Part shown: positions 33,651-41,936 of the stretch, piece by piece
Numbering within the stretch: the first letter of the stretch is position 1
Layout: each line of letters begins with the position of its first letter
Source of the DNA: Oscillospiraceae bacterium
Lineage (GTDB): Bacteria; Bacillota; Clostridia; Oscillospirales; Ruminococcaceae
Length of the DNA stretch: 47,499 bases
NCBI GenBank assembly: GCA_022770625.1
Contig: JALEHK010000073.1
Coordinates: 1 to 47,499, forward strand
Direction: 5' to 3'
Program-made: the position numbers and the translations under genes
The notes under the pieces: model-generated
What the model was told of the DNA's origin: nothing
Databases searched by the model: none
The model's input: the letters and a program-made list of their open reading frames with translations, nothing else

Positions 33651-33722
33651 ATGTACTCGGAAATCTCTTTTGCCGATTTTAAGGCGCTTGTCTTAGATTA
33701 CATAAACGAGGCGGAAGAATAA
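33651..33722 (+). other. Short 23-codon reading frame, possible gene remnant
   Basis: ATG to TAA encodes MYSEISFADFKALVLDYINE followed by AEE. It reads like the C-terminal helix of a larger protein, but no ribosome-binding site precedes it. A hairpin AAAACGTCGG / CCCGGCGTTTT with a T run follows at 33732-33767. It is either a leftover gene end or chance. Confidence 0.2.
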
Positions 33723-33731
33723 CTTCCCCCA

Positions 33732-33768
33732 AAAAACGTCGGACGTACCCCGCGCCCGGCGTTTTTTC
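33732..33768 (+). terminator. Second terminator-like hairpin before ilvD
   Basis: AAAAAACGTCGG / CCCGGCGTTTTTT with an imperfect inner stem. Confidence 0.6.
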
Positions 33769-33785
33769 CTGCCCTCTGAAATCTC

Positions 33786-33831
33786 TTGACAACACGGGTC
33801 ATACAAGCTATAATTACATCATACAAGCTAT
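33786..33831 (+). promoter_or_regulatory. ilvD promoter with direct-repeat operator
   Basis: Consensus promoter TTGACA (33786-33791), 17-bp spacer, TATAAT (33809-33814). The 13-mer TCATACAAGCTAT occurs at 33799-33811 and again at 33819-33831, a 20-base spacing (about two helical turns) on either side of the -10 box, as expected for a repressor site. Confidence 0.65.
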
Positions 33832-33864
33832 GCGATTATTTGATGGAAGAAAGGAACAGGCATT

Positions 33865-35541
33865 ATGAGAAGCGACCATGTAAAAAAAGGCGCGAATGCG
33901 GCTGCGTCCCGTTCGCTGTTTAACGCACTCGGATATACAAGAGAAGAGATGGAGCGTCCGCTGATCGGCGTTGTTTCGAGCTGGAACGAGATCATCCCCG
34001 GTCATATGAACCTCGATAAGATCGCGCAGGCGGTTAAGATGGGCGTCGCGATGGCGGGCGGCACCCCGATCATCATCCCCGCAATCGCGGTATGTGACGG
34101 CATCGCGATGGGGCATATCGGTATGAAGTATTCGCTGGTCACCCGCGACCTGATCGCCGACTCGACCGAGGCGATGGCGCTGGCTCATCAGTTCGACGGC
34201 CTTGTTATGATCCCCAACTGCGATAAAAACGTTCCCGGCTTGCTGATGGCCGCGGCCAGACTGAATATCCCGACCGTTTTCGTCTCCGGCGGCCCGATGC
34301 TGGCCGGTCATATGGACGGTCATAAGACCTCTCTTTCCTCGATGTTTGAAGCACAGGGCGCGTTCAACGCCGGTAAGATCGATGAAGAAAAGCTGCATGA
34401 GTGGGAAGAGAATACCTGCCCGACCTGTGGCTCCTGCTCGGGTATGTATACCGCCAACTCGATGAACTGCCTGACCGAGGTACTGGGCATGGGTCTGCGC
34501 GGCAACGGCACGATCCCCGCCGTTTACTCCCAGCGGATCCAGCTCGCCAAGCACGCCGGCATGAAGGTCATGGAGATGGTCGAAAAGAATATCCGTCCCC
34601 GCGACATCATGACCTACGAAGCGTTTGAAAACGCGCTGACGATGGATATGGCGCTTGGCTGCTCGACCAACTCGATGCTCCACCTCCCCGCGATCGCTCA
34701 CGAGTGCGGGATCGAACTGAACATGGATATCGCCAACAAGATCTCCGAGAAGGTTCCGAACGTCTGTCACTTGGCCCCCGCAGGCCCCACCTATATGGAA
34801 GACCTGAACGCGGCCGGCGGCATCTACGCGGTCATGAAGGAGATCGCGGATCTCGGCCTGCTCCACACCGATCTGATGACCGTTACCGGAAAGACGGTCG
34901 GCGAAAATATCGCGAATGCCGTCAACCTCAATCCCGAGGTTATCCGTCCGACCTCCAATCCCTACTCCAAGACCGGCGGCATCGCCGTTTTACGCGGCAA
35001 CCTTGCCCCCGATTCCTGCGTTGTCAAGAGAAGCGCCGTTGCGCCCGAAATGCTGGTGCATGAAGGCCCCGCCCGCTGCTTTGACTCGGAAGAGGAAGCG
35101 CAAGCCGCAATCGATGCCGGTTCGATTAAGGATGGCGATGTTGTCGTCATCCGCTACGAAGGCCCCAAGGGCGGTCCCGGTATGCGCGAGATGCTGACCC
35201 CCACCTCTGCGATTCAGGGAAGAGGTCAGGGCTCGACCGTTGCGCTGATCACCGACGGACGCTTCTCGGGCGCGACCCGCGGCGCTTCGATCGGTCACGT
35301 TTCCCCCGAAGCGGCGGTCGGCGGCCCGATTGCGCTGGTTCAGGACGGCGATATCATTTCGATCGATATCCCGAACCACTCGATCAATGTCAAGCTGAGC
35401 GACGAGGAGCTTGCCGCCCGTAAAGCGGCGTGGAAGCCCCGTGAACCCAAGATCAATACCGGCTATCTTGCCCGTTACGCAAGCCTTGTCACTTCCGGCA
35501 ACCGCGGCGCGGTTCTTGAAGTGCCTGGGACGGAAGAATAA
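33865..35541 (+). CDS. ilvD: Dihydroxy-acid dehydratase
   Basis: A 558-residue Fe-S dehydratase of branched-chain amino acid and pantothenate synthesis, converting 2,3-dihydroxy-isovalerate to 2-ketoisovalerate. Cluster cysteines are seen in [16 protein letters not shown] and [15 protein letters not shown]. The substrate and Mg motif [14 protein letters not shown] lies near the C-terminus. Length matches the family. AGAAAGGAAC precedes the ATG. No other ilv genes are in the window, so ilvD is a stand-alone unit here, followed by an M20 amidohydrolase. Confidence 0.96.
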   Translation: MRSDHVKKGANAAASRSLFNALGYTREEMERPLIGVVSSWNEIIPGHMNLDKIAQAVKMGVAMAGGTPIIIPAIAVCDGIAMGHIGMKYSLVTRDLIADSTEAMALAHQFDGLVMIPNCDKNVPGLLMAAARLNIPTVFVSGGPMLAGHMDGHKTSLSSMFEAQGAFNAGKIDEEKLHEWEENTCPTCGSCSGMYTANSMNCLTEVLGMGLRGNGTIPAVYSQRIQLAKHAGMKVMEMVEKNIRPRDIMTYEAFENALTMDMALGCSTNSMLHLPAIAHECGIELNMDIANKISEKVPNVCHLAPAGPTYMEDLNAAGGIYAVMKEIADLGLLHTDLMTVTGKTVGENIANAVNLNPEVIRPTSNPYSKTGGIAVLRGNLAPDSCVVKRSAVAPEMLVHEGPARCFDSEEEAQAAIDAGSIKDGDVVVIRYEGPKGGPGMREMLTPTSAIQGRGQGSTVALITDGRFSGATRGASIGHVSPEAAVGGPIALVQDGDIISIDIPNHSINVKLSDEELAARKAAWKPREPKINTGYLARYASLVTSGNRGAVLEVPGTEE

Positions 35542-35552
35542 GAAAAGTTTGT

Positions 35553-35606
35553 GCGCCAGATCTGCCGGGAGAACCGGCGGGTCTGGCTTTAGCGCTTTTT
35601 TTAGAA
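35553..35606 (+). terminator. Hairpin between ilvD and the amidohydrolase gene
   Basis: Stem GCCAGATCTGCCGG / CCGGCGGGTCTGGC with G-T pairs and a small mismatch, followed by TTTAGCGCTTTTTTT. Confidence 0.6.
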
Positions 35607-35619
35607 AGGAAGCCTTGCG

Positions 35620-36804
35620 ATGAATATACAAGCCCAAGCGGCGCGTCTGGCCGCGCCCTATGAAGAAACCGTACGGGAATACCGTCATCATCTCCATGCA
35701 AACCCCGAGCTTTCGTTTGAGGAGGTGAAAACGGCCGCCTTTATCCGGGAGCATCTCGCCCTCTCCGGCGTTCCGGAGGAGAAGGGTTATTCGGGAAACG
35801 CAGTCGTCGGTATTCTCGACAGCGGCGTCCCCGGCCCGACGATCGCTTTCCGTGCGGACATCGATGCTCTTCCGGTGGACGAGGACAACGATCTTCCCTA
35901 TAAATCGACCGTTCCCGGCGTGATGCACGCCTGCGGACACGACTGCCATGCGGCGATCCTGCTCTGTCTGGCGGATCTGATGAGCAAAAACCGCGCGCTC
36001 CTGAAAGGAAAGGTTAAGTTCATCTTCCAGCCGGGCGAGGAAAAATTCCCCGGCGGCGCCGTGACCCTCTGCAAGGAAGGAGTCATGAAGGACGTTGACT
36101 TTATTTTCGGCTGTCATGTCGCATCCGGCCATCCGCTCGGAACGATCTCCTGCTTTGAAGGGCCAAGTTCCGGCGCGTGTAGCGAATTCAACGTCCATAT
36201 CCTTGGAAAGGGCGGTCATTCCTCCGCGCCCGATCAGGCGCTCAATCCGCTTCCGGTCGCCTGTGCGGTCGGTACGGCGCTGACCACCCTCCGCCCTGAA
36301 AAGCTCTCGCCCGGCGCCACCGCCGTTTTATCGGTCACAACTATCCGTGGCGGCGACCCGAAATACTTAAACGTCATTCCGGATGACGCATGGGTCTCGG
36401 GCGATACCCGCGCTCTTGGAAACGAATCGATGGACACGATCTTTGCCGAGATCAAGCGGATGAGCGAGGGAATCTGCGCCGCCTACGGGCTTACCTGCGA
36501 TGTTCAGCTGACCTACGGCTTTCCCTCCTGCGTCAACTCCGAGCGGGAAGTCGGGATCGTCCATAAGGCTGCCGAGACGCTTGGCTTTGCGATTGCTCCG
36601 AAAAAGCTCTCGATGGGCGCGGAGGACTTCGCCTTTTATGAACTGGAAAAGCCGGGCGCATTTTTCCATGTCGGCGTTGCCGATCCCGAGCGCCCGATCA
36701 CCTCTTCTCCCCATCATAACTGTCACTTCCAGATCGATGAACGCGGACTGATGGATGCGCTCCGTCTGGAGATCGCCGTTTATTTGCAGGCGATCGGTGC
36801 CTGA
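35620..36804 (+). CDS. M20D family amidohydrolase (hippurate/N-acyl amino acid hydrolase-like)
   Basis: A 394-residue metal-dependent amidohydrolase that cleaves N-acyl amino acids. Metal ligands are in MHACGHDCHAA and QPGEE, the dimerisation (lid) domain lies at about 180-290 (GKGGHSSAPDQALNPL), and the late GAEDFAFY supplies another ligand. There is no signal peptide. AGAAAGGAAG precedes the ATG. It may salvage acylated amino acids or peptides; the substrate cannot be read from sequence. Its position after ilvD may be accidental because a hairpin separates them. Confidence 0.9.
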   Translation: MNIQAQAARLAAPYEETVREYRHHLHANPELSFEEVKTAAFIREHLALSGVPEEKGYSGNAVVGILDSGVPGPTIAFRADIDALPVDEDNDLPYKSTVPGVMHACGHDCHAAILLCLADLMSKNRALLKGKVKFIFQPGEEKFPGGAVTLCKEGVMKDVDFIFGCHVASGHPLGTISCFEGPSSGACSEFNVHILGKGGHSSAPDQALNPLPVACAVGTALTTLRPEKLSPGATAVLSVTTIRGGDPKYLNVIPDDAWVSGDTRALGNESMDTIFAEIKRMSEGICAAYGLTCDVQLTYGFPSCVNSEREVGIVHKAAETLGFAIAPKKLSMGAEDFAFYELEKPGAFFHVGVADPERPITSSPHHNCHFQIDERGLMDALRLEIAVYLQAIGA

Positions 36805-36845
36805 TTTTTTCCGCCGCTTCCCCAAAAAGGAAACGGCGGTTTTTT

Positions 36846-36919
36846 CTTACAACTTTGTAAGGACGGGCGATAAAATGTAAGGAAGTTCGATGGTACGCCG
36901 CGGGAAAACTTGATATAAT
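36846..36919 (+). promoter_or_regulatory. Bce-type operator and promoter of the peptide-detoxification transporter
   Basis: TTACA-ACTT-TGTAA (36847-36860, inside a CTTAC..GTAAG palindrome) fits the TNACA-N4-TGTAA operator known for BceR-like regulators. A further half-site TGTAA lies at 36876-36880, exactly 20 bases after the first. An extended -10, TGATATAAT, ends at 36919. A BceR-like gene lies 5 kb downstream. Confidence 0.65.
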
Positions 36920-36989
36920 AAAGACGCTGAACAAAAAACCGATCAGCACGGCGGAAACGACCGCTTTTTGATAGAAAGGGAGAAACCAT

Positions 36990-37799
36990 ATGTCCTTGCT
37001 TACGATCCGTCATTTACAGAAGATCTACGTCACAAGACTCGGCGGCACACAGGTTGAGGCGCTGCACGACGTCAATTTTTCGGTCGAAAAAGGGGAGTAC
37101 GTTGCCATCATGGGCGAGTCCGGCTCTGGAAAAACGACCCTTCTCAATATCCTTGCTTCTCTGGACCGTCCGACCGCCGGAACGGTTGACCTAAACGGCG
37201 TCGAGCTTTCCGCCCTTCCCGAAAAGGCGCTTTCTGCCTTCCGGAGGGATAATCTCGGCTTTGTTTTTCAGGATTTTAACCTTCTGGACACCTTTACCCT
37301 CGGCGACAACATCCTCCTTCCCCTTGTTTTGCAGGGGAAAAAATACCGGGAGATGGAGGAACGGCTGATCCCGATCACCGAAATGCTGGGAATCGCCGAT
37401 CTGGTGAAAAAATACCCCTACGAGGTTTCGGGCGGTCAGAAACAGCGCGCCGCCGTTGCCCGTGCGCTGATTACGAACCCTCAGCTGATCCTCGCCGATG
37501 AGCCGACCGGGGCGCTCGACTCCAAAGCTGCCGATTCGCTTCTGCGGCTGTTTGAAACGATCAACGCCTCCGGCCAGACGATCGTCATGGTCACTCATTC
37601 GGTGCGCGCAGCTTCGATGGCGGGGCGGGTGCTCTTTTTGCGGGACGGCGAGGTTTATCACCAGCTTTACCGGGGCGGGCTTTCGAGCAGTGAAATGTTC
37701 ACCCGCATTTCCGATACTCTGACGATGGTGACCTCTTCGGCGCGCTCTACGCGCTCTGCGCGTTCGGAGCACAGCATCGGGAAAGACGGGGAGGAGTAA
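36990..37799 (+). CDS. bceA: Bce-type ABC transporter ATP-binding protein
   Basis: A 269-residue ATPase with intact motifs: Walker A MGESGSGKTT, Q-loop VFQDFNLLD, signature EVSGGQKQR, Walker B LILADEPTG and His in VTHS. FQDFNLLDTFT and SGGQKQR are typical of the BceA/VraD group, which protects against bacitracin-like and other cell-wall-active peptides. The C-terminal ~25 residues are a low-complexity Ser/Arg tail. AGAAAGGGAG precedes the ATG. The permease starts two bases after the stop, so the two are translated together. The symbol is given by family; the substrate peptide is unknown. Confidence 0.9.
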   Translation: MSLLTIRHLQKIYVTRLGGTQVEALHDVNFSVEKGEYVAIMGESGSGKTTLLNILASLDRPTAGTVDLNGVELSALPEKALSAFRRDNLGFVFQDFNLLDTFTLGDNILLPLVLQGKKYREMEERLIPITEMLGIADLVKKYPYEVSGGQKQRAAVARALITNPQLILADEPTGALDSKAADSLLRLFETINASGQTIVMVTHSVRAASMAGRVLFLRDGEVYHQLYRGGLSSSEMFTRISDTLTMVTSSARSTRSARSEHSIGKDGEE

Positions 37800-37801
37800 G
37801 G

Positions 37802-39874
37802 ATGCGCAGACTGAAGCTTTACCTGAAGATGGCCGTGCAGAATATCTCGGCCAACCGCCGCTTCTATTTCCCGTACAGTCTTTGCTGTATCGGGCTTACA
37901 GCGATGTTCTACATCATGAACTTTCTGACCTACGACCCGATGATCACGGAGATGCGCGGCGCTGTCTATGTCCAGATGACGATGGTTCTGGGCGTCATCG
38001 TCCTCGGTATTTTCTCGGTTTTCCTTCTCGCCTACGCCAATTCCTTTATTATCCGCCGCCGTCGGCGAGAGCTTGGCCTTTACAACATCCTCGGGATGGA
38101 AAAACGCCATATTTCCGTCCTGATGGTGGTCGAAGAGCTTTTGCTGGCGGCGTGCTGTCTGGTGATCGGTATCGGTTTCGGACTTCTTTTTTCCAAGTTC
38201 ACGATCCTTCTTCTGGCGGCCATTCTGCGGGAAGGAGTTCCGATGGGCTTCTCGGTCAGCGGAAAAGCGATTTTCGTGACCCTGATCGTTTACAGCGGGA
38301 TCTTCCTGCTCTGCCTTCTGAAAAATATCCGCGCCGTCTTAAAGTCCAGCCCGATCGAACTTCTGCATTCCTCAAACGCCGGAGAGCGGGAGCCAAAAGG
38401 ACGTCCGCTGCTGACGGCGGGCGGGATCCTGATGCTGGGCGGGGGATACGCGATCGCGATTCTCACCTCCAACCCGATCCAGGCGCTTACTAACTTTTTC
38501 GTAGCGGTTCTGCTGGTCATTTTCGGCACCTATATGCTCTTTACCGTCGGAAGCGTCTCGGTACTGGGGCTCCTCCGCCGGAACAAGCGCTTTTATTACC
38601 GCCCCGGCCCCTTTACCGCCATTTCCGGACTTTTGTACCGGATGAAGCAGAACGCAGTCGGTATGGCGAATATCTGTATCCTCTCCACCATGGTGCTGGT
38701 GACGGTTTCTTCGACCGTCTGCCTCTACGCCGGGATCGGGGATATGACGAGGAACCAGTACCCCTATGAGATCGAGATCCATCAGATCCTCCGGATGCCT
38801 GGAGAGAACTTTGACGATCTGGATAATTCCTCGCTTCAGGAACGCTTTTCCGACGCGTTGATTGCTGCCGCCGGGGAAAAAGCGGAGATCACGTCTTCCG
38901 ATCGGTATATCAACCTCTCGTTTACCGTGACAAACCGCGGGAATAACATCTATACGATCGATACCAATAACTACTACGACATCGAAAACATTGCGACGCT
39001 TAATATCCTCCTTCTTTCCGACTATAACCGGATGACCGGGAAAAACGAGGCGCTTGCGCCCGGAGAAGTCTTTGTGGAGGGAAAAAATCAGCGGGACGGT
39101 GCGTCTCTGACGATCGGGAACGAGCATTACACTGTCAAAAAAGCGCTGGACGATTTTCCGCTGGGAGACTGGGAAGCACTGAATATGATGAGCGACGCGC
39201 TGAACCTCGTTCTTCCGGATGAGGACGCGCTCTGTGCTCTTTATGATGAGCAGCTTTCTACCTACGGAAACCGCGCCAGCCGTATCGACAGCGTGACCGG
39301 TATCGAGCTTTCCGGAACGCCGGATCAGAAGCTCGCCGCCTATGACCGGGTGACCGAATCGGCAAAGGGTTTTGAAGACGGGGAAGGGAGTACGCTCGGC
39401 GGCGCAAGCTGGGGCAGACACTTTACGATGCAGAGCCGTCAGGCGAACCTCGATGAACTCTACTCCTTTAACGGGAGCTTCCTCTTCCTTGGGATCTTCC
39501 TCGGACTGGTGTTCATGATGGCGGCGGTGCTGATTATCTATTATAAACAGGTCTCGGAGGGGTACGCCGACCGGGAACGGTATGAGATCATGCAGAAGAT
39601 CGGAATGGACGCCCGCAGCGTAAAAAAGAGTATCGAATTTCAGGTGCTTTTGGTCTTTTTCCTTCCGCTTCTGACGGCGGGCGTGCATATCCTTTTCGCT
39701 TTCCCGCTGATCTCGAGCCTGTTCCGGCTCTTTTCGCTGAGCAACACTTCGCTCTTTGCCGGCTGTACGGCGGGAACCTTTCTGGTCTTTGCCGTGATCT
39801 ATGTCACGGTCTACCTCTTAACGGCGCGCACCTACTATAAGATCGTCGGGGAATCCGGCCGCCGGAAAGGCTGA
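37802..39874 (+). CDS. bceB: Bce-type ABC transporter permease
   Basis: A 690-residue, ten-TM permease of the BceB/VraE type. TM1 (FPYSLCCIGLTAMFYIMNF) to TM7 lie in the first ~310 residues. A large extracellular domain of about 240 residues sits between TM7 and TM8 (from GIGDMTRNQYPYEIEI to about 550), the site where this family senses peptide-lipid complexes. Three more TMs complete the protein. The FtsX-like blocks are RRRRELGLYNILGMEKRHIS and, late, YEIMQKIGMDARSVKKS. The family both removes the peptide from its lipid II-cycle target and activates its partner kinase. It is paired with the ATPase upstream; the kinase and regulator lie 2 kb downstream. Confidence 0.92.
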   Translation: MRRLKLYLKMAVQNISANRRFYFPYSLCCIGLTAMFYIMNFLTYDPMITEMRGAVYVQMTMVLGVIVLGIFSVFLLAYANSFIIRRRRRELGLYNILGMEKRHISVLMVVEELLLAACCLVIGIGFGLLFSKFTILLLAAILREGVPMGFSVSGKAIFVTLIVYSGIFLLCLLKNIRAVLKSSPIELLHSSNAGEREPKGRPLLTAGGILMLGGGYAIAILTSNPIQALTNFFVAVLLVIFGTYMLFTVGSVSVLGLLRRNKRFYYRPGPFTAISGLLYRMKQNAVGMANICILSTMVLVTVSSTVCLYAGIGDMTRNQYPYEIEIHQILRMPGENFDDLDNSSLQERFSDALIAAAGEKAEITSSDRYINLSFTVTNRGNNIYTIDTNNYYDIENIATLNILLLSDYNRMTGKNEALAPGEVFVEGKNQRDGASLTIGNEHYTVKKALDDFPLGDWEALNMMSDALNLVLPDEDALCALYDEQLSTYGNRASRIDSVTGIELSGTPDQKLAAYDRVTESAKGFEDGEGSTLGGASWGRHFTMQSRQANLDELYSFNGSFLFLGIFLGLVFMMAAVLIIYYKQVSEGYADRERYEIMQKIGMDARSVKKSIEFQVLLVFFLPLLTAGVHILFAFPLISSLFRLFSLSNTSLFAGCTAGTFLVFAVIYVTVYLLTARTYYKIVGESGRRKG

Positions 39875-39891
39875 AAGGAGAACGCTGTGCT

Positions 39892-39978
39892 ATGAAAAAA
39901 TATCGCCTGATCACCTTCGCTGCCGCTCTTGCCGCATGGGTCAGCATTTTCCCGAGACTCCTTCTCCGGAAGCGGTAA
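39892..39978 (+). pseudogene. Truncated signal-peptide frame after the Bce permease
   Basis: ATG 39892 follows GAAAGGAG at good distance and encodes 28 residues: KKYRLITFAAALAAWVSIF, then PRLLLRKR and a stop. This is a normal signal peptide or lipoprotein start without a body. The MITE-like repeat begins a few dozen bases after the stop, so the gene was probably truncated by that insertion or by a deletion. The lost product was likely an exported protein in the Bce operon. Confidence 0.4.
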
Positions 39979-40017
39979 CACTGCGAATTTTCCAAGAATC
40001 TGCCGAAATGGGAAGCC

Positions 40018-40395
40018 AGAAAAGTTTCGGTCAAGCCTTTTTAAAGGCTTGTGGGGATTGAAGGGGCAAAGCCCCTCATTTGCACTCTACATCGACAATC
40101 ATACTTTTTCACGACTTCCGAAGCGCTTACACGCAGTGCGCTCTGCAGGGGTGAATTTGGGAAACAGTCCGGGGGACTGTTTCCCAAAGAGAGAGCGCCC
40201 CCTCAAAGCACTTCCGACATGGAAAACTCTTTTTTTAGGACAATATTTTGGGTCTTGCTGCGCAAGACAATGCAAATTGGAACGCTTTTCAACCGTGAAA
40301 AAGCGTGAATATCGGTTTCCTGTGCAAGCGGAGGGCTTTGCCCTCTCGACACCCACAAGCCCTTTTTTGAAGGGCTTGACCCCAAAATCCATGTT
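40018..40395. repeat. MITE-like palindromic repeat element
   Basis: A noncoding element of about 375 bases whose ends are imperfect inverted repeats of ~50 or more bases. The left end has GGTCAAGCCTTTTTAAAGGC, then TTGTGGGG and GGGGCAAAGCCCC. The right end, reversed, has GGTCAAGCCC, an A run, GGGCTTGTGGG and GAGGGCAAAGCCCTC. Inside lie further mirrored blocks (CTTTTTCACG on each strand) and a 15-bp hairpin TTTGGGAAACAGTCC / GGACTGTTTCCCAAA at 40156-40188. No transposase is encoded. Short frames through it are repeat translations. It separates the transporter half of the Bce locus from the rest. Confidence 0.65.
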
Positions 40396-40402
40396 TTTCA
40401 TA

Positions 40403-40445
40403 CCGCAGCTCTTTCCGTCTTTTGGAAAACGCTGCGGCTTTTCTT
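40403..40445 (+). terminator. Terminator after the repeat element
   Basis: CCGCAGC / GCTGCGG enclosing TTTCC/GGAAA, followed by TTTTCTTT. Confidence 0.65.
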
Positions 40446-40459
40446 TGTAACGTGTCCGA

Positions 40460-40488
40460 TTGACGAACTTCTCTCTTCGTGATAGACT
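40460..40488 (+). promoter_or_regulatory. Promoter of PF06541 membrane protein gene
   Basis: TTGACG (40460-40465), 17-bp spacer, TAGACT (40483-40488). Confidence 0.65.
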
Positions 40489-40531
40489 GGTATCAAACGC
40501 ATCCCCGTATGCAAAAGAAAGGACGTTTTTT

Positions 40532-41836
40532 ATGCGCTACACTTTTTCGGAACTGACCTTTTTCTTCTTTTTATACAGCTTTCTCGGCTGGTGCATGGAG
40601 GTGGCGGTTCTGTCGGTGCACCGGCAGAAATTTATCGACCCTGGCCTCCTGTCCGGCCCCATCTGCCCGCAGTACGGGGTCACGATGGATCTTCTGCTGG
40701 TCTTTTTCCCCTCGCTGAAAGGAAACTACCTCATTCAGTTCCTCGCCTGCGTCGCCGTCTCCAATATCGTCGATGCGCTTGCCGCCCGTCTCGCTGAAAA
40801 GACGACCGGCCGAAGGATGTGGGACATCGAAAAGCGTGCGGTGTTTTCCTCCCTTCCCGGCTTTGCCTACTCGCTGACCTGCGGGCTTTTGTCGGTACTC
40901 GCGCTCGCCTTTGTTCAGCCCCTTGCCTTTATCCTGGCCCATCTGCTCGGAAACAGAGTGCGGCTGATCCTCAACATCGCGCTGCTCGTGATCTTTGCCG
41001 CCGATCTTTTTACTGTCGGCTTTGCGCTCCGGGGCGACCGGAAGGCGGGACGCGCGCAGGAAGCCTTTGCGCGTACCCTCCGCTCGACCGCCAACTCCTT
41101 CGGTGAGCGGCTGAGCGCTCATATCCATATCCGTCTGGAAAATGCCTACCCTCCGGTTATGGACATCGGCGGCCATGCACAGGAGCGTAAGACCTTCGCC
41201 AAAGGCGTGACCCTTGCTAAACTCTTCTGGGTGTTTCTGATCTGCGCGCTGCTGGGCGACCTGATCGAAACGGTGTTTGTCCGCTGCGTGTCGCATATCT
41301 GGATGAGCCGTTCGAGCGTGCTCTACGGCCCCTTTTCGATCGTCTGGGGACTGGGCGCAGTCGTGCTGACGGTGGTTTTGACCCCTCTTGCCAAAAAGGG
41401 AGACCGGTATGTGTTTTTAGGCGGCTTTTTGCTTGGCGGGACCTATGAATATATGTGCAGCGTCTTTACCGAGATCGTGTTCGGAAAGGTTTTCTGGGAT
41501 TACAGCAATATGCCGCTCAATATCGGCGGGCGCACCAACGTTCTGTATATGTTTTTCTGGGGCGTTTTATCGGTCGTCTGGATCCAGATCCTTTATCCGC
41601 ACCTTTCTTCCCTGATCGAAAAGATCCCGGTGCTGACGGGAACCATCCTGACGTGGGTGCTTGCGGCGCTCATGATCGTCAACGCTCTTCTTTCCGGACT
41701 CGCGATTACCCGCTATACCGCCCGTCAGGAGGGGACGGCGAAGGATACTGCGATCGGAGAATTTCTGGATGACGCCTATCCGGACAGTCTGGTCGAATGG
41801 GTCTGGCCGAATATGCGCGAATCCAAAAAGGTCTGA
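40532..41836 (+). CDS. Membrane protein with two PF06541 (putative ABC-type IV permease) domains
   Basis: A 434-residue polytopic protein. The first domain opens with FFFFLYSFLGWCMEVAVLSV and has GLLSGPICPQYG. The second, from about residue 225, repeats the plan with FLICALLGDLIETVFVR and SSVLYGPFSIVWGLGAV. The signature aromatic-GW-E and GP..P/S-I/Y-G motifs match the CmpB/DUF1113 family, annotated as a putative ABC permease though no ATPase partner is known. The ATG at 40532 is preceded by AGAAAGGACG. Function is unknown. It sits between the Bce transporter and the Bce two-component genes, with its own promoter. Confidence 0.82.
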   Translation: MRYTFSELTFFFFLYSFLGWCMEVAVLSVHRQKFIDPGLLSGPICPQYGVTMDLLLVFFPSLKGNYLIQFLACVAVSNIVDALAARLAEKTTGRRMWDIEKRAVFSSLPGFAYSLTCGLLSVLALAFVQPLAFILAHLLGNRVRLILNIALLVIFAADLFTVGFALRGDRKAGRAQEAFARTLRSTANSFGERLSAHIHIRLENAYPPVMDIGGHAQERKTFAKGVTLAKLFWVFLICALLGDLIETVFVRCVSHIWMSRSSVLYGPFSIVWGLGAVVLTVVLTPLAKKGDRYVFLGGFLLGGTYEYMCSVFTEIVFGKVFWDYSNMPLNIGGRTNVLYMFFWGVLSVVWIQILYPHLSSLIEKIPVLTGTILTWVLAALMIVNALLSGLAITRYTARQEGTAKDTAIGEFLDDAYPDSLVEWVWPNMRESKKV

Positions 41837-41883
41837 GTCCGCTTTAAGTTTTTTTAATATTGTTTCCTGTATCTGAAAATCTA

Positions 41884-41914
41884 TTGCAAACCGGAAAAGA
41901 TTATGTTAACATAA
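41884..41914 (+). promoter_or_regulatory. Promoter of Bce two-component genes with overlapping palindrome
   Basis: TTGCAA (41884-41889), 17-bp spacer, TAACAT (41907-41912). The perfect 14-base palindrome TTATGTTAACATAA (41901-41914) covers the -10 box and may be an operator. Confidence 0.5.
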
Positions 41915-41936
41915 CGAAAGGAAAGGGAGTGAAGGG

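Noticed and set aside
40099-40401. 100-codon minus-strand frame in the repeat element
   Set aside because: It runs through the mirrored hairpins of the MITE-like element and has no start signal.
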